Of a stretch of 64,000 nucleotides of DNA, positions 16,658 through 26,492 are shown in pieces. A program made the position numbers and the translations under genes. The number at the start of each line of letters is the position of its first letter. Position 1 is the stretch's first letter. The notes beneath the pieces are model-generated. The model was not told where the DNA came from. It was given only the letters and a program-made list of their open reading frames with translations, and ran no database searches. The DNA lies in contig NZ_CP102253.1 in the NCBI RefSeq assembly GCF_025145845.1, positions 372,001 through 436,000 of the forward strand, read 5' to 3'. This DNA comes from Alistipes shahii WAL 8301. Its GTDB lineage: Bacteria; Bacteroidota; Bacteroidia; Bacteroidales; Rikenellaceae.

Positions 16658-17593
16658 TTAATTGCCATAGTCTTTCGTGTAGGTCGTTCCGGTGTGCGTA
16701 ACGGTTTCACCGAAAGCCTGGGCTGCTGCGTTAAACGACGAAAGGCGATAGGACGACATCGGCAGGTTGAAGAAACAGATACCACGTGCATCGGCGTTCT
16801 TGGCCTGCGTTGTGCGAGATCTGATTGCGGTGTCCGAAAGCGGACTGGTCAGGTTTACGAACAGCGGCAGGTATTTGCCAGCCGCGAACGACGAATTGAA
16901 CCCATAGCCGTTCAGCGAACCCTGGCAGCCCCAATCGAGATGGCTGATAGCCGTGGATGAGAGCGTACCGGTGTTACCCCAATCGAATACGCTGATCGAC
17001 TTGTTGGTCTTGCCTGCCAGCGCGATAATCATGTTGCTGTACGAAGTGCTGTTAGCATAGGGATAGCCGCGGGTTCCGTACTCCGCCCATTCGTCGTCGA
17101 AATCGTAGCCGTCTACGATATTGTCGTAGGCAACCAGATCATCCGTGTAAGTGCCGATTTGTGCTGCGGTAAGATTTGCAAAGCCGGCTCCGGTGTGGTC
17201 GCCGAGGTTGCCCATAATCACCTTGATGCCCTTGGCTTGAAGCGGAGCAATGTAGGTTGACGGATTTGCGAGAATTGCGGCGTTGTTCGGGTTGTTGTAG
17301 TTGTGAACGTTGCCCGATGCGTCGCCGCGGATGTTGGATGCAAAGAGAATGACGTGCGTAAAGAACGGAGTGCCGTCCGACAGGAGATATTCTCCTGCGT
17401 TGAGAGGATTGACGTCGTTTACTTCCACGTAAACAACGCGGTAGAAGTTGCCGAGCGTTGCCGCGCGGGTCATCGGGCCGGCCTGATCGGTCGGGTCGTT
17501 TGCGATGGGTTCCTCGGCCTGCTGGCACGAGGTCATCAACAATGCGGATGCAGCGAACAAGGTGCAGGCTGCGAATAAGAATTGCCTTTTCAT
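16658..17593 (-). CDS. GH18 endo-beta-N-acetylglucosaminidase-like lipoprotein
   Basis: A 311-residue lipoprotein (lipobox MTSC, then QQAEEPI). The barrel contains FTHVILFASNIRGDASGN, KVIMGNLGDHTGAGFANLT and the catalytic motif DGYDFDDE, a perfect DGxDxDxE with Glu as acid/base. This is the layout of Endo F/H-type GH18 enzymes that cut the chitobiose core of N-glycans; the substrate here is inferred. It is a close paralogue of the broken gene downstream and the only GH18 in this locus with a fully canonical motif. It is probably at the cell surface. Confidence 0.85.
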   Translation of the reverse strand: MKRQFLFAACTLFAASALLMTSCQQAEEPIANDPTDQAGPMTRAATLGNFYRVVYVEVNDVNPLNAGEYLLSDGTPFFTHVILFASNIRGDASGNVHNYNNPNNAAILANPSTYIAPLQAKGIKVIMGNLGDHTGAGFANLTAAQIGTYTDDLVAYDNIVDGYDFDDEWAEYGTRGYPYANSTSYSNMIIALAGKTNKSISVFDWGNTGTLSSTAISHLDWGCQGSLNGYGFNSSFAAGKYLPLFVNLTSPLSDTAIRSRTTQAKNADARGICFFNLPMSSYRLSSFNAAAQAFGETVTHTGTTYTKDYGN

Positions 17594-17655
17594 AAGGCTA
17601 ATTTTGGTTAAAAGGTTGAGGTTTGAGAATTATAGGTTGTAGTTAAAGTGGTTTT

Positions 17656-19185
17656 TTACCAGTCTTTTCTGAAGTTCCCGTAATTGTTAAAATCCAAATT
17701 TACGTTTATCAATAGTATCATTCCGTCGTATTCCCAATCCCAATCGGTAACTGCATCTGCCACTATATTGAAAGCGCTTTTGGGGCCTTCTTCATATCCT
17801 GCCGAGTTTGTCGGCATATCCCAGAATGCGAATACGTTCCCCGATTGGGTTTCGCGGTACAGCGATTTAACCGCTGGAGTCAAAATTGGATTTAATTGTG
17901 CGCTTTCCTGCGTATTGTGCGTTTTCAGCAGCGCGCCGCCGTATTTGGATTGCTCCAGCCCGGCAATGGGTTTGAGCTTTGCACCGTCGGTGTAAGCATC
18001 CACGACTTCATCGAAAATTCCCGACCAGGCATAGTCGATGTATTTTCCGGCTTCGATGCCGTCGTGTGCCGTAGCGAGCAGGTCGGTGCTCTCCGCGTCG
18101 CAGGCCACGGTGACGAGTTTGCCGTCGCCCAATGCTTCCTTTGTCGCCTTTATCAGTTTGGCGTAGGATGCGGGATTTACACCGGGCATACCGTCTTTGC
18201 CGTAGGACGCTTCGATGTCGAAGTAGTTTACGCCGTCCAACTTATATGTTTCCACGACATATTTAAGCTGAAAAACAAAATCAGCGATCTGCTCGTCGGT
18301 CATATTGCAGAACCCCAGCCCCGTATTTCCGCCGGTGATGCAAATAAGTACCTTACGACTGCTTTTCTGCAAAGGCGTGAGGTATTTGTCGCGGTTGCTC
18401 AAGACATATTGCAGATCCGGCCCGATGTCGAGCATGGCCCGCCGTGTCGTCTTGTCGAATTTTAGCGCCGCGGGGCGGAGTACTTCGATGTCGATCCATG
18501 TTTGGATTATCGTATTGAAATCGAGATCAAATGTTTCCACATAAAATTTGGTTCCCATCAGCGGGGACATTTCCTCGGTATTGACATATCCGACGACTTT
18601 GAAAGCATAGGCATCGAGCTGCGTTTCGGGTACGATCTCCCCGACCAGGATTCGGTAGTAGATTACCTGGCCTTTCGCGGATGGGGAAATGTCGTTATTG
18701 GCAACGGTCGCCCGCAGTGGCAGCAGGTAGGCGCCTTTTTCGACTCCTTCGCGGCTCAACGTGACGGCAAGAGCAGGAGAGATTTTCTCTCCCCTCTTGA
18801 CCGTCACCGTCTTGCCCTCTTCAAAAGTCACCTTTTCTAACGGAAATAGCGCCAGTTTTGCGTCACCTTGTTTGTCTTTGTTGTATTCGTCCACAAGCGT
18901 TGCGTCCGCATCGACCGTAACCGTCACGTCTACGGCTGCAGGCTGGGTCAGTTGGTAGAACACGGCGTCTGTGGTCGTCTGCTCTTCGCCGAGTTTGAGT
19001 GCTGAAATCTGATCGGGCGTTTTCTCCCGGCGCAGCACTCCGCCGACATTAGCAAGGTCGTCCTTACCGGGAATATCCCCGGCCGTGCGGGTGAAGTCCT
19101 CGGCGTCGCACGCGGCCATCACTGCGAGCGTAAGGCAAAGTGCCGAAGTGCGCAGTAGACCTAATATATTATTCATGTTTTTCAT
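17656..19185 (-). CDS. PUL lipoprotein: DUF1735 domain plus GH18-like domain
   Basis: A 509-residue lipoprotein (VMAAC, then DAEDFT). Residues ~60-195 form a DUF1735/BT_3987-type beta domain (VTVDADATLVDEYNKDKQ, KVTFEEGKTVTVKRG, GAYLLPLRAT). The second half is a GH18-like barrel with KVLICITGGNTGLGFCNMT and LDGVNYFDIEASY. The motif departs from DGxDxDxE (Asn for the second Asp and one residue longer), though a Glu remains. Such proteins in Bacteroidales PULs often bind glycan at the surface instead of cutting it. It lies 62 bases upstream of the active GH18. Confidence 0.82.
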   Translation of the reverse strand: MKNMNNILGLLRTSALCLTLAVMAACDAEDFTRTAGDIPGKDDLANVGGVLRREKTPDQISALKLGEEQTTTDAVFYQLTQPAAVDVTVTVDADATLVDEYNKDKQGDAKLALFPLEKVTFEEGKTVTVKRGEKISPALAVTLSREGVEKGAYLLPLRATVANNDISPSAKGQVIYYRILVGEIVPETQLDAYAFKVVGYVNTEEMSPLMGTKFYVETFDLDFNTIIQTWIDIEVLRPAALKFDKTTRRAMLDIGPDLQYVLSNRDKYLTPLQKSSRKVLICITGGNTGLGFCNMTDEQIADFVFQLKYVVETYKLDGVNYFDIEASYGKDGMPGVNPASYAKLIKATKEALGDGKLVTVACDAESTDLLATAHDGIEAGKYIDYAWSGIFDEVVDAYTDGAKLKPIAGLEQSKYGGALLKTHNTQESAQLNPILTPAVKSLYRETQSGNVFAFWDMPTNSAGYEEGPKSAFNIVADAVTDWDWEYDGMILLINVNLDFNNYGNFRKDW

Positions 19186-19202
19186 AGTTCAAGATTTACG
19201 GT

Positions 19203-20477
19203 TTATTCTTGCTTGTTGAGCTGCGGAATTTCCACCGAGGTATTCCATTTCAGATCGGTATGCGCTACGGCGTCGTTTCCGTACTGCGACCAGTCTTTGA
19301 TGATGTTTCCCGTTCCCTCGTTGAATTTCCAATAAGCGCGTAATTCGGGCTTTTCGGCCGGGTTTTCCACGTCGTACATGTCACGCCAGATGTCGGCCTG
19401 CGTGCGTGCGACGGACCATACGCGCACCTCTGAAATATCGCCGCAGAGCTGGCGGAAAGCGTCGTAGCTGTACCCGATGAAGAATTGCCGGGCATCCGTT
19501 TCGGGGTCGGGGTCTATGGCGCGAAGTCCGAGATTTATGACCTTCACGGTCGGCGCTACCTGCGTCTGGCTTTGGAGTTGTCCGTTCAGATAGATGCAGG
19601 CGATACCGGTTTCCAGGTCGTATGTGAAAGCGACATGATACCACTCTTCGAGCGACAGAAGTTTACCCTTGTTCTTTTCGGGGAATTTGCCCAGGCTTAC
19701 GCCCGATCCGTCTACCTGGAGCTGGTCGGCATAGAAATTCGTGTCGCCGATACGCAGCAGCAGGTGTTGCTCCACACCCATGATCGTAGAGAGCTTTTCT
19801 TCGATGTAGGACGAGGTAGGACCTGCATAGTGGAAATCGTGAACGCGGACGATAGCTTCATAGGTTACGGCTGTCAGTCCATTTACGCAGTCGGCAGTTC
19901 CGGCTTTGTCGAACGCGGGTACGTCTATCCAGTTGTCGGTGAGTACGGCGGCGGTCGTGATGGCCGAAGAACGGCGCACAAGATAATAGACGGTTTGGGA
20001 ACCGGAGAGGGTCGAAAGTCCCCCCCCCGCAGAAACGATAGTTACCGGAAGTAACTGTGTTGCATCTATATCGAGCCGGTCGAGGTTCTTAAAATGGATA
20101 GTCAGAGGTTCCGATACGGATTTCCCGGCTTCTACGGTTGCCGTCCGTTCGGGGAACTCGTAGTAACTGTCATCGAGTACCGCATATTTCGTATCGTGTT
20201 TGGCATTGTAGGTGTTCACGAGCGACGGGTCGATGGCGAATGTCACCTCGATATTCTCTTTTGCCGGGGAGATCAGTACGGCGGAGAGTTCGCGGTCGAG
20301 CTGCGTAACAGTCTTTTTAAAAGTTACGTTGTTGTCGCTCGACGTTTCGGCTGCGTCGATATATGCTGCGTTGTCGAACGGGTAACGGTTTTCATAGTCC
20401 GATTCACACCCGGCCAGCAGGATAAAGGCAGCCGATACAAAATACAGATATATTCTTCTCAATTTCATAAGGCGCAT
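19203..20477 (-). CDS. PUL lipoprotein: DUF1735 domain plus LamG-like lectin domain
   Basis: A 424-residue lipoprotein (FILLAGC, then ESDYENR). Residues ~45-165 are a DUF1735 domain with VTFAIDPSLVNTYNAKH. Residues ~185-410 are a concanavalin A-like/LamG jelly roll with EEWYHVAFTYDLETGIACIY, ISEVRVWSVARTQADIWRD and AYWKFNEGTGN, the usual Laminin_G_3 landmarks. It is most likely a surface glycan-binding protein of the PUL. The first ATG overlaps the preceding stop; the ATG at 20468 (MKLRR) is equally likely as the start. Confidence 0.82.
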   Translation of the reverse strand: MRLMKLRRIYLYFVSAAFILLAGCESDYENRYPFDNAAYIDAAETSSDNNVTFKKTVTQLDRELSAVLISPAKENIEVTFAIDPSLVNTYNAKHDTKYAVLDDSYYEFPERTATVEAGKSVSEPLTIHFKNLDRLDIDATQLLPVTIVSAGGGLSTLSGSQTVYYLVRRSSAITTAAVLTDNWIDVPAFDKAGTADCVNGLTAVTYEAIVRVHDFHYAGPTSSYIEEKLSTIMGVEQHLLLRIGDTNFYADQLQVDGSGVSLGKFPEKNKGKLLSLEEWYHVAFTYDLETGIACIYLNGQLQSQTQVAPTVKVINLGLRAIDPDPETDARQFFIGYSYDAFRQLCGDISEVRVWSVARTQADIWRDMYDVENPAEKPELRAYWKFNEGTGNIIKDWSQYGNDAVAHTDLKWNTSVEIPQLNKQE

Positions 20478-21394
20478 TATTTAGGGTTTGCCGGATTCAG
20501 CAGGCCGATGGCATGCTTGGTCTGTTTGTAATTTATGTAAGCGTCGTAGTAATCGTCCCCAATGTTGTAAATACCCAGCCCGGCTAACGGCCCCATTGTA
20601 ATTACGCTTTTTGCCGCTTCGGCGATTGCGGGTTGCTGCACAAGGTTTTCATCCGTGAGTTTCCCGCCCGGCTCGGCCGTGATGATGATTTTTTCGAGCG
20701 CAATGCCGGCATAATCGGTCGCGTATGCAAGCTGGCTGCGGATATTGAACGTATTGACGGCATCCGTAGTCGTGAGTACGAAATAGGTTACGGCACTATG
20801 ATTCTCCTTTGCGATAAAGAGCGGGTTACCCTCCGCCATGAGAATTTTTCCGGTCAGGGACGACAGTTTGCTGACAATCGTTGCAGCGGCTTGGGTCGCT
20901 GCGGCATCCATAGCGCCGCCGTAACGTACCGTTACGCCGTCGAACTTATACCGGTTTACGACCTCGATCACCTTGTCGAGATATGTCCCCAGCGCTGCGG
21001 CGTCCGTAGATTCCGCGAGTGTGTTGTAATCTACGGTATAGAGGATTTTCGTGCCCTTGGCCTGCGCCTGGGGTATATCCTCGATGTCGTATTCGGTCAG
21101 GTTACCGGCGTTTTCAAGTGCCACGATGTCGAGTGAATCGGGCAGTGAGCGCAGAAATGCCTTTTCCGAACCCGGTACGGCCGGAGCATTTGCCAGGCTT
21201 GCGTAAACGACGTAGTGTTCGCTTGCCTTATACGCTTTGAGGGCTGCCAGATATGCGGCATACTGTGCCGGGTCTTGCTGGTCGGGTTTTATGATCTGCT
21301 GGTCTATCGGCTCTATGTCCGTGTCGCAGGCCGTGAAACAATAGGCCGCGGGAATGAGCAGCGCCAGAATCAGGTATTTTATAGTCTGTTTCAT
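20477..21394 (-). CDS. PUL lipoprotein, GH18-like without the catalytic acid
   Basis: A 305-residue lipoprotein (AYCFTAC, then DTDIEP). The body is a GH18-type barrel with KASEHYVVYASLANAP, LDIVALENAG and YKFDGVTVRYGGAM. The DGxDxDxE motif has become DGVTVRYG, so the catalytic Glu is missing and the protein is almost surely a binding protein. Similar GH18-like proteins follow susD in Bacteroides N-glycan PULs. It lies nine bases after susD and touches the next gene, so these form one transcript. Confidence 0.8.
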   Translation of the reverse strand: MKQTIKYLILALLIPAAYCFTACDTDIEPIDQQIIKPDQQDPAQYAAYLAALKAYKASEHYVVYASLANAPAVPGSEKAFLRSLPDSLDIVALENAGNLTEYDIEDIPQAQAKGTKILYTVDYNTLAESTDAAALGTYLDKVIEVVNRYKFDGVTVRYGGAMDAAATQAAATIVSKLSSLTGKILMAEGNPLFIAKENHSAVTYFVLTTTDAVNTFNIRSQLAYATDYAGIALEKIIITAEPGGKLTDENLVQQPAIAEAAKSVITMGPLAGLGIYNIGDDYYDAYINYKQTKHAIGLLNPANPK

Positions 21395-21403
21395 AGCTTC
21401 GGT

Positions 21404-22984
21404 TTAATTTAAGGGTTTGCAATCCCACCATGTGCGCGTACCGCCGTTGTCGGGGCCGCCGAGCGAAGTTATCGCCGCTTCGACATTTGTGCGGTTCTCG
21501 GAATATTCCTCGGATGGGTAGGGAAGTCTGCGCATGCCGTACTTGGAGTTCACCGTTCCACCGGATTTATTGTCTTTGGCCGGCATCAGTTTCGGATAGC
21601 CCGTGCGCCGGTATTCCGCCCACGCTTCATTTCCGAGCGGGAAAATCGCAATCCATTTCTGGGTGATGATGCGTTCGAGGTTTTCTTCGAACTGTGCATC
21701 TTCTTTCCATTTGATCGTGATGCGGCTTTGCGGTAATGCGGTGTTGTTTTCGATAACGCCGAGAGGGTCGGTGTAGGCTTCGGGGACGTTCGCTTCGTCG
21801 GCGATATAATCCTCTGCTCCGGCTACGCCGCGTTCCTCGAATGAAAGCCGAATGCCTTGTTCGTAGAAACTCTGTGCCGATACCGCACTTCCCCAGCGTA
21901 GTTCATATTCGGAGCGCAGGAACGCGATTTCCGCTGCGTTCATCCATAAAATAGGGTCGGTGTCGGTAATGAGCATCGAGGAACATGCCGTTACGGCCTT
22001 GGACTTGTTGGCCGGTGTCGTGCCGATGCGCAGGCCGTAATAGCCTTTCACTGCGGCATCGCCCTCTCCGACGGTTCCCTGTGTGAACATCTTTGCCCGG
22101 CGCGGGTCTTTGTAGCCGTTCATGTAGCAGAGGATGTCGGCTCCGATGGCGTGGTCCTGCCAACTGTTCCAAAGCAATGTCGTGCGGTTGAGTTCGGGCT
22201 GAAGCTTCGCATTGTCGGCATTCTCGGTGATGACCCCGGCGGCGATGGCTTCCGCAGCTTTTGCCTTTGCGGTCTGCTCGTCGATATAGGAAAGGCGCAT
22301 CGCCATACGCAGTTTAAGCGAATTGGCGTATTTGATCCACTTTTTAAGGTTGCCGTTGTAAACCTGGTCGTATTCGCCGAAGGCTTCCGTACTCAAATCC
22401 CGGTTGCGCTCCAGCGCTTCCAGCGCGGTGTCCAGTTCTTTGAACATCTGCGTATATGCTTCCTGTTGCGTGTCATAGGGGACGGTCAGGCGTTCTTTTT
22501 TGTCCTCTACGATCTTGGAGTAGGGTATCGAACCGTAAGCGTCGGCCAGGCGGTTCATAATCGCCACGCGCAGGACGTTGGCCAGGGCTACCGCCACTTC
22601 GTCGTCGGTTTTGTTGATGATGCCGCGGTAAGCGGGGTAAGTTTCGGTGATGACATCCACAAACGGCGCTTTGAGCCAGTCGGTGGTGGGATTGAACGTT
22701 GAGAATTTCGTTTCCCAGCTGTCTACCGTCGCTTCGACGTAGCCGCCGTAGCTGCCGCCTTCGAGTGCTTCGACAAATTGGTATAGGTGTTCTTCCGAGG
22801 GGATCACCATATTTTGCAGTTTGGTGAGTTTCGACCCCACGAGGTAGTTGTCGCGTTCCAGTTCGTCGTCTGTCGCTTCGTTCGGATTACGGTTGTAATC
22901 TTCGAAGTTGTCAAGGCATCCCGTCGATGCGCTTACTACTGCGATAAGAGCAACGGCACGAATTATTGTCTTTATTTTGTTCAT
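21404..22984 (-). CDS. SusD/RagB-family nutrient-binding outer membrane lipoprotein
   Basis: A 526-residue lipoprotein (VVSASTGC, then LDNFEDYNRNPNEAT). NRNPNEAT, WLKAPFVDVITETY, NRLADAYGSIPYSKI, WIKYANSLKLRMAMRLSYID and ITQKWIAIFPLGNEAWAEYRRTG (read in two parts) mark the SusD-like_2 subfamily. It forms the lid of the SusC transporter and binds the oligosaccharide. It lies five bases after susC. The length is normal for the family. Confidence 0.92.
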   Translation of the reverse strand: MNKIKTIIRAVALIAVVSASTGCLDNFEDYNRNPNEATDDELERDNYLVGSKLTKLQNMVIPSEEHLYQFVEALEGGSYGGYVEATVDSWETKFSTFNPTTDWLKAPFVDVITETYPAYRGIINKTDDEVAVALANVLRVAIMNRLADAYGSIPYSKIVEDKKERLTVPYDTQQEAYTQMFKELDTALEALERNRDLSTEAFGEYDQVYNGNLKKWIKYANSLKLRMAMRLSYIDEQTAKAKAAEAIAAGVITENADNAKLQPELNRTTLLWNSWQDHAIGADILCYMNGYKDPRRAKMFTQGTVGEGDAAVKGYYGLRIGTTPANKSKAVTACSSMLITDTDPILWMNAAEIAFLRSEYELRWGSAVSAQSFYEQGIRLSFEERGVAGAEDYIADEANVPEAYTDPLGVIENNTALPQSRITIKWKEDAQFEENLERIITQKWIAIFPLGNEAWAEYRRTGYPKLMPAKDNKSGGTVNSKYGMRRLPYPSEEYSENRTNVEAAITSLGGPDNGGTRTWWDCKPLN

Positions 22985-22989
22985 AGCCG

Positions 22990-25900
22990 TTAGAATTTAA
23001 TGTTAATATTGAATCCCAGGTTACGTGTCGAGGGCATCATGAAATAGTCCATTCCCTGATAGAAATTGTTTGTCGATGCCACGGCTTCGGGGTCGAACGG
23101 CGCTTTACAATACATCATCCACAAGTTGCGGCCTACGAACGATACGGTGATCGAACATACGTTGTGCAGCCATTTGCGGGGAATCGTGTAGCCCAGTGAA
23201 AGTTCCTGGAGGCGGACGTTGGTTGCCGAGTAGGTGTAATATTGGGGTATTCCGCCCTGCGACGCTATGGCCGTATACCAGGTTTCCGGGTTTACCAGGC
23301 TGCGGCCGTTTACCAAAGCACCTCCGGCATCGCGCGCGGCAGCCGTTGCTTCGGACACGCCGAATAGGTCCATGTTGGCTTGCGTGAGTGAATTGACGAT
23401 GCCGCCGATGCGTGCCGTTACGAGGAATCCGAGGTTCAGGTTCTTCCACGATACGCTGTTGCGCCATGCGAGGTTATAGTCCGGGAATACGGAACCGAGT
23501 TTCATGTCGGGCAGGTTGTCCTCTACGACGACGTTGCCGCCCTCGTCGATCTCGATGTTGCCTTTGTCGTCGCGCCGCAGGTCGGTCGTGGAATAAAGGT
23601 CGCCCATCGAACCGCCCTCTTTGAGAATAAATTTAGCGCGCCCCAGCTTACTGATCTGGAGCCTATTCATGCTGATTGTTTCCTCGGTGATCGGGTTGTA
23701 CCACTCCTTGCAAAGTTCGATGATCTTGTTTTTGTTCCAGGAGAAAGTAAACTGCGAGTTCCAATTCCAGTTTTTCCATTGGTGGTTGTAACCCAGGCTT
23801 GCCTCGACACCCGTATTGCGCACGTGGCCGGTCTGAATATAAATGTCGGAGTAGCCGGACGATGCGGACAGATTCGGGTTGAAAGTCTGGTTATAGGTGT
23901 CGGCGCGATACCACGATGCCGTGAGTGTGAATCCATTGAGGAACCGGGCGTCGAATCCTAATTCCCATGTTTTCGTCCGCTCCGGGTAAAGCTGGCCGAT
24001 GGGGTAGTTCGATTTGTCGTCCCAACCGGAAATGGTGTCGTCGTAGGGGTGTGTGGCGATTGTCAGTTCCCGCGGAAAGGGGTTTGCTACCGAAGCCCAC
24101 GAAGCGCGGATTTTCAGGTAGTTAAACTTCTCCGGGAAATTGAATGTACTGCTGGGCAGCCACGATACGCCGACCGAGGGGTAGAAAAACGACTTTTGGG
24201 GTGAGTTGGCAAGCTGCGACGCCCAGTCGTTACGTCCGGTCGTCGTTACGAACAGTTGCGACTTCCAGCCCAGTTCCAGGGAGTAGAAAAACGACTGCGT
24301 TTGCTCGTGCCAGCCGGTTTTCGGCGTTTTCTTCTGGCTCTTATCGAGGTTCACGACATTGAAGATGTTGGGAGCGCCGGCAATGGGGCCATATACCGAG
24401 AGTTCGTCGAAGCGGTTGTCTTTGATCGACGCGCCGATATGTGCGTCGAGCGCGAATTTCTCTTTGAACGTTTTGCTGATGTTGAGCATTACGTCGCCGT
24501 AGGTCTGACGTTCTTCGCCGCGGGTTTCGGTATATTTACCTTTTTTGCTGTTCTCCAGCAGCGTGGGGTTCGATGTTGCGTACAGTTTTTCCGTATATAA
24601 ACTATTGGTGTTATCGATGCGGATACGTCCTGCGACATTCATCCAGTCGGTGATTTTATAGGTAATGCCGCCCGTAAATATATAGCGCTTGCGGCTGTTT
24701 TCGCGAGGATTGCGGTAGGCGATCCAATAGGGATTCTGCATGCGCAGGTCGCCGCCCTCGCCCTGCGGCCAGAACTGTGCATAGATTTTGCGTGCTGGGT
24801 TCCAGCGCTCGAATGCCTTTACGAGCGAAAAATCATCGCCGCGGGGAAAGAGATAAGCCGATACGAGCGGGTTTGAGTACACGCCCTGGTTTATCATGTT
24901 GCGGTCTTTCTGGATGATGTAGCTTCCGCTTACGTCCAGTATCAAACGGTCGTTCAGCAGGTTCGACGTATTGCGGAATGTAAAGTTATAACGATTGTAC
25001 TTGTTGTTGGGGACAAGTCCTTTGGAGTTTACTGCTGCGGTCGAGAAATAGATTTGGTTTTTCTCCGTACCCCCGGACAGTGTTACGGAGTTTGTCAGTA
25101 TGTGACCTGTTTGCAGGAAATCTTCGGGCGAGTAGTTGTAACGTGCCGCTTGGTTGAGCGGTGCGCCCCAGCTATGGATTGTCGAACCGCTGGCTTTGCC
25201 TTTACGCCCCGTGCCGTAGCGGGTCTGGAAGTCCGGCAGGCGCAGCGGGTTCATAAATTCCGTGTTACTCGAAACCTGTATCTGTGTTGCTCCGGCCTTA
25301 CCTTTTTTGGTGGTAATGAGCATTGCGCCGTTCGCGGCGTCAGAACCGTACAATGCCGCGGCTGCGGCTCCGGTCATAACGGATATAGATTCAATGTCAT
25401 CGGGGTTCATATCGGCGATGGATTCCGTTGTGCCGCGTGATCCGAACTCCATGCTGCCGTCGCTGGTGAAGTTGTGCATAGGAATACCGTCAATCACATA
25501 CAGTACGTTCGAGGTCTGCATAATCGACTTCATACCGCGCATAATGACTTTGGCCGAACCGCCCACGCCGGACGAACTGGTATTGATAACGGCTCCGGCG
25601 ACTTTACCTGCGAGGCTGTTCACGAAGTTCGCGGATTTTACGGTTGTTACGGCTTCGGACTTCACTTGCTGCACGGTGTAGGCCAGTGCCTTTTCCGAGC
25701 GTTTGATACCCAGGGCCGTGATCACCACGTCTTCAATCTGCTCTGCTGCTTCTTTGAGTGTTATGGCAAAAAAGGTTTGTGTGCCGATTTTTACTGTTAC
25801 GGGGTCATAGCCGATGAAATTGACATACAATTCAGCGGTTTGGGCAGGTGCGGGGACTTGGAGCGAGAAAGCGCCGTCAAGTCCGGAACTTGTGCCGATG

Positions 25901-26328
25901 GTCGTTCCCTTTACGACCACCGATGCCCCGACAACGGGTGTCCCTTTGGTGTCGCGCACGACACCGCTGACCTTTGTGGAGCCGTTGTTTGCGGCTTTCT
26001 TGTCCGAGGATACGGAAAGATAAATGTTTTGCTGGTAGATTTTGTACTCGGTTTTCGTTCCTGCGACCATCGCCTGTAACGCTATGCCGAGCGGTTTATC
26101 GGCGACATTGATACTGATGGTTCTGTTAATATCTACGCCTTTGTTTACGATGAAGAAATAGCTGGTCTGTTTTTCTATTTCATTCATAACCTGCTCCATG
26201 CGAACATTGTCCATCTGCAATGTTACTTTCGCGGTCTGGGCATACGCTCCCCATGCGGAGAACGTGGAGCAAATTATGAATAGAAAAGTAAACCAGCATT
26301 TAATTTGCTGAATAAATTTATTATTCAT
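22990..26328 (-). CDS. SusC/RagA TonB-dependent glycan transporter with STN signalling domain
   Basis: A 1112-residue outer membrane protein. A signal peptide is followed by an STN domain (residues ~30-105, VTLQMDNVRMEQVMNEIEKQ), a carboxypeptidase-regulatory-like domain (~115-195, GVVRDTKGTPVVGASVVVKG), a plug (~205-330, with SGVGGSAKVIMRGMKS and VLYVIDGIPMHN) and a 22-strand barrel ending FNINIKF. The STN domain is the part that contacts a FecR anti-sigma factor. This fits the sigma/FecR pair just upstream, so uptake of the glycan likely switches on the locus. Confidence 0.95.
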   Translation of the reverse strand: MNNKFIQQIKCWFTFLFIICSTFSAWGAYAQTAKVTLQMDNVRMEQVMNEIEKQTSYFFIVNKGVDINRTISINVADKPLGIALQAMVAGTKTEYKIYQQNIYLSVSSDKKAANNGSTKVSGVVRDTKGTPVVGASVVVKGTTIGTSSGLDGAFSLQVPAPAQTAELYVNFIGYDPVTVKIGTQTFFAITLKEAAEQIEDVVITALGIKRSEKALAYTVQQVKSEAVTTVKSANFVNSLAGKVAGAVINTSSSGVGGSAKVIMRGMKSIMQTSNVLYVIDGIPMHNFTSDGSMEFGSRGTTESIADMNPDDIESISVMTGAAAAALYGSDAANGAMLITTKKGKAGATQIQVSSNTEFMNPLRLPDFQTRYGTGRKGKASGSTIHSWGAPLNQAARYNYSPEDFLQTGHILTNSVTLSGGTEKNQIYFSTAAVNSKGLVPNNKYNRYNFTFRNTSNLLNDRLILDVSGSYIIQKDRNMINQGVYSNPLVSAYLFPRGDDFSLVKAFERWNPARKIYAQFWPQGEGGDLRMQNPYWIAYRNPRENSRKRYIFTGGITYKITDWMNVAGRIRIDNTNSLYTEKLYATSNPTLLENSKKGKYTETRGEERQTYGDVMLNISKTFKEKFALDAHIGASIKDNRFDELSVYGPIAGAPNIFNVVNLDKSQKKTPKTGWHEQTQSFFYSLELGWKSQLFVTTTGRNDWASQLANSPQKSFFYPSVGVSWLPSSTFNFPEKFNYLKIRASWASVANPFPRELTIATHPYDDTISGWDDKSNYPIGQLYPERTKTWELGFDARFLNGFTLTASWYRADTYNQTFNPNLSASSGYSDIYIQTGHVRNTGVEASLGYNHQWKNWNWNSQFTFSWNKNKIIELCKEWYNPITEETISMNRLQISKLGRAKFILKEGGSMGDLYSTTDLRRDDKGNIEIDEGGNVVVEDNLPDMKLGSVFPDYNLAWRNSVSWKNLNLGFLVTARIGGIVNSLTQANMDLFGVSEATAAARDAGGALVNGRSLVNPETWYTAIASQGGIPQYYTYSATNVRLQELSLGYTIPRKWLHNVCSITVSFVGRNLWMMYCKAPFDPEAVASTNNFYQGMDYFMMPSTRNLGFNINIKF

Positions 26329-26492
26329 AGATTTGTAGATTAGTGGTTGTTAGATTGGTTCAAATTCTATTAGCCGCTATGCCTGCGGGTGGTTGCTACA
26401 CCTGCGGGCTTTTTTTGCGACTTTGAAGATTCATAGTCTTATCTCATAGGCATCGCAGTTTTTTAGATTCTTATTAGTTGATTTTGGCATAG

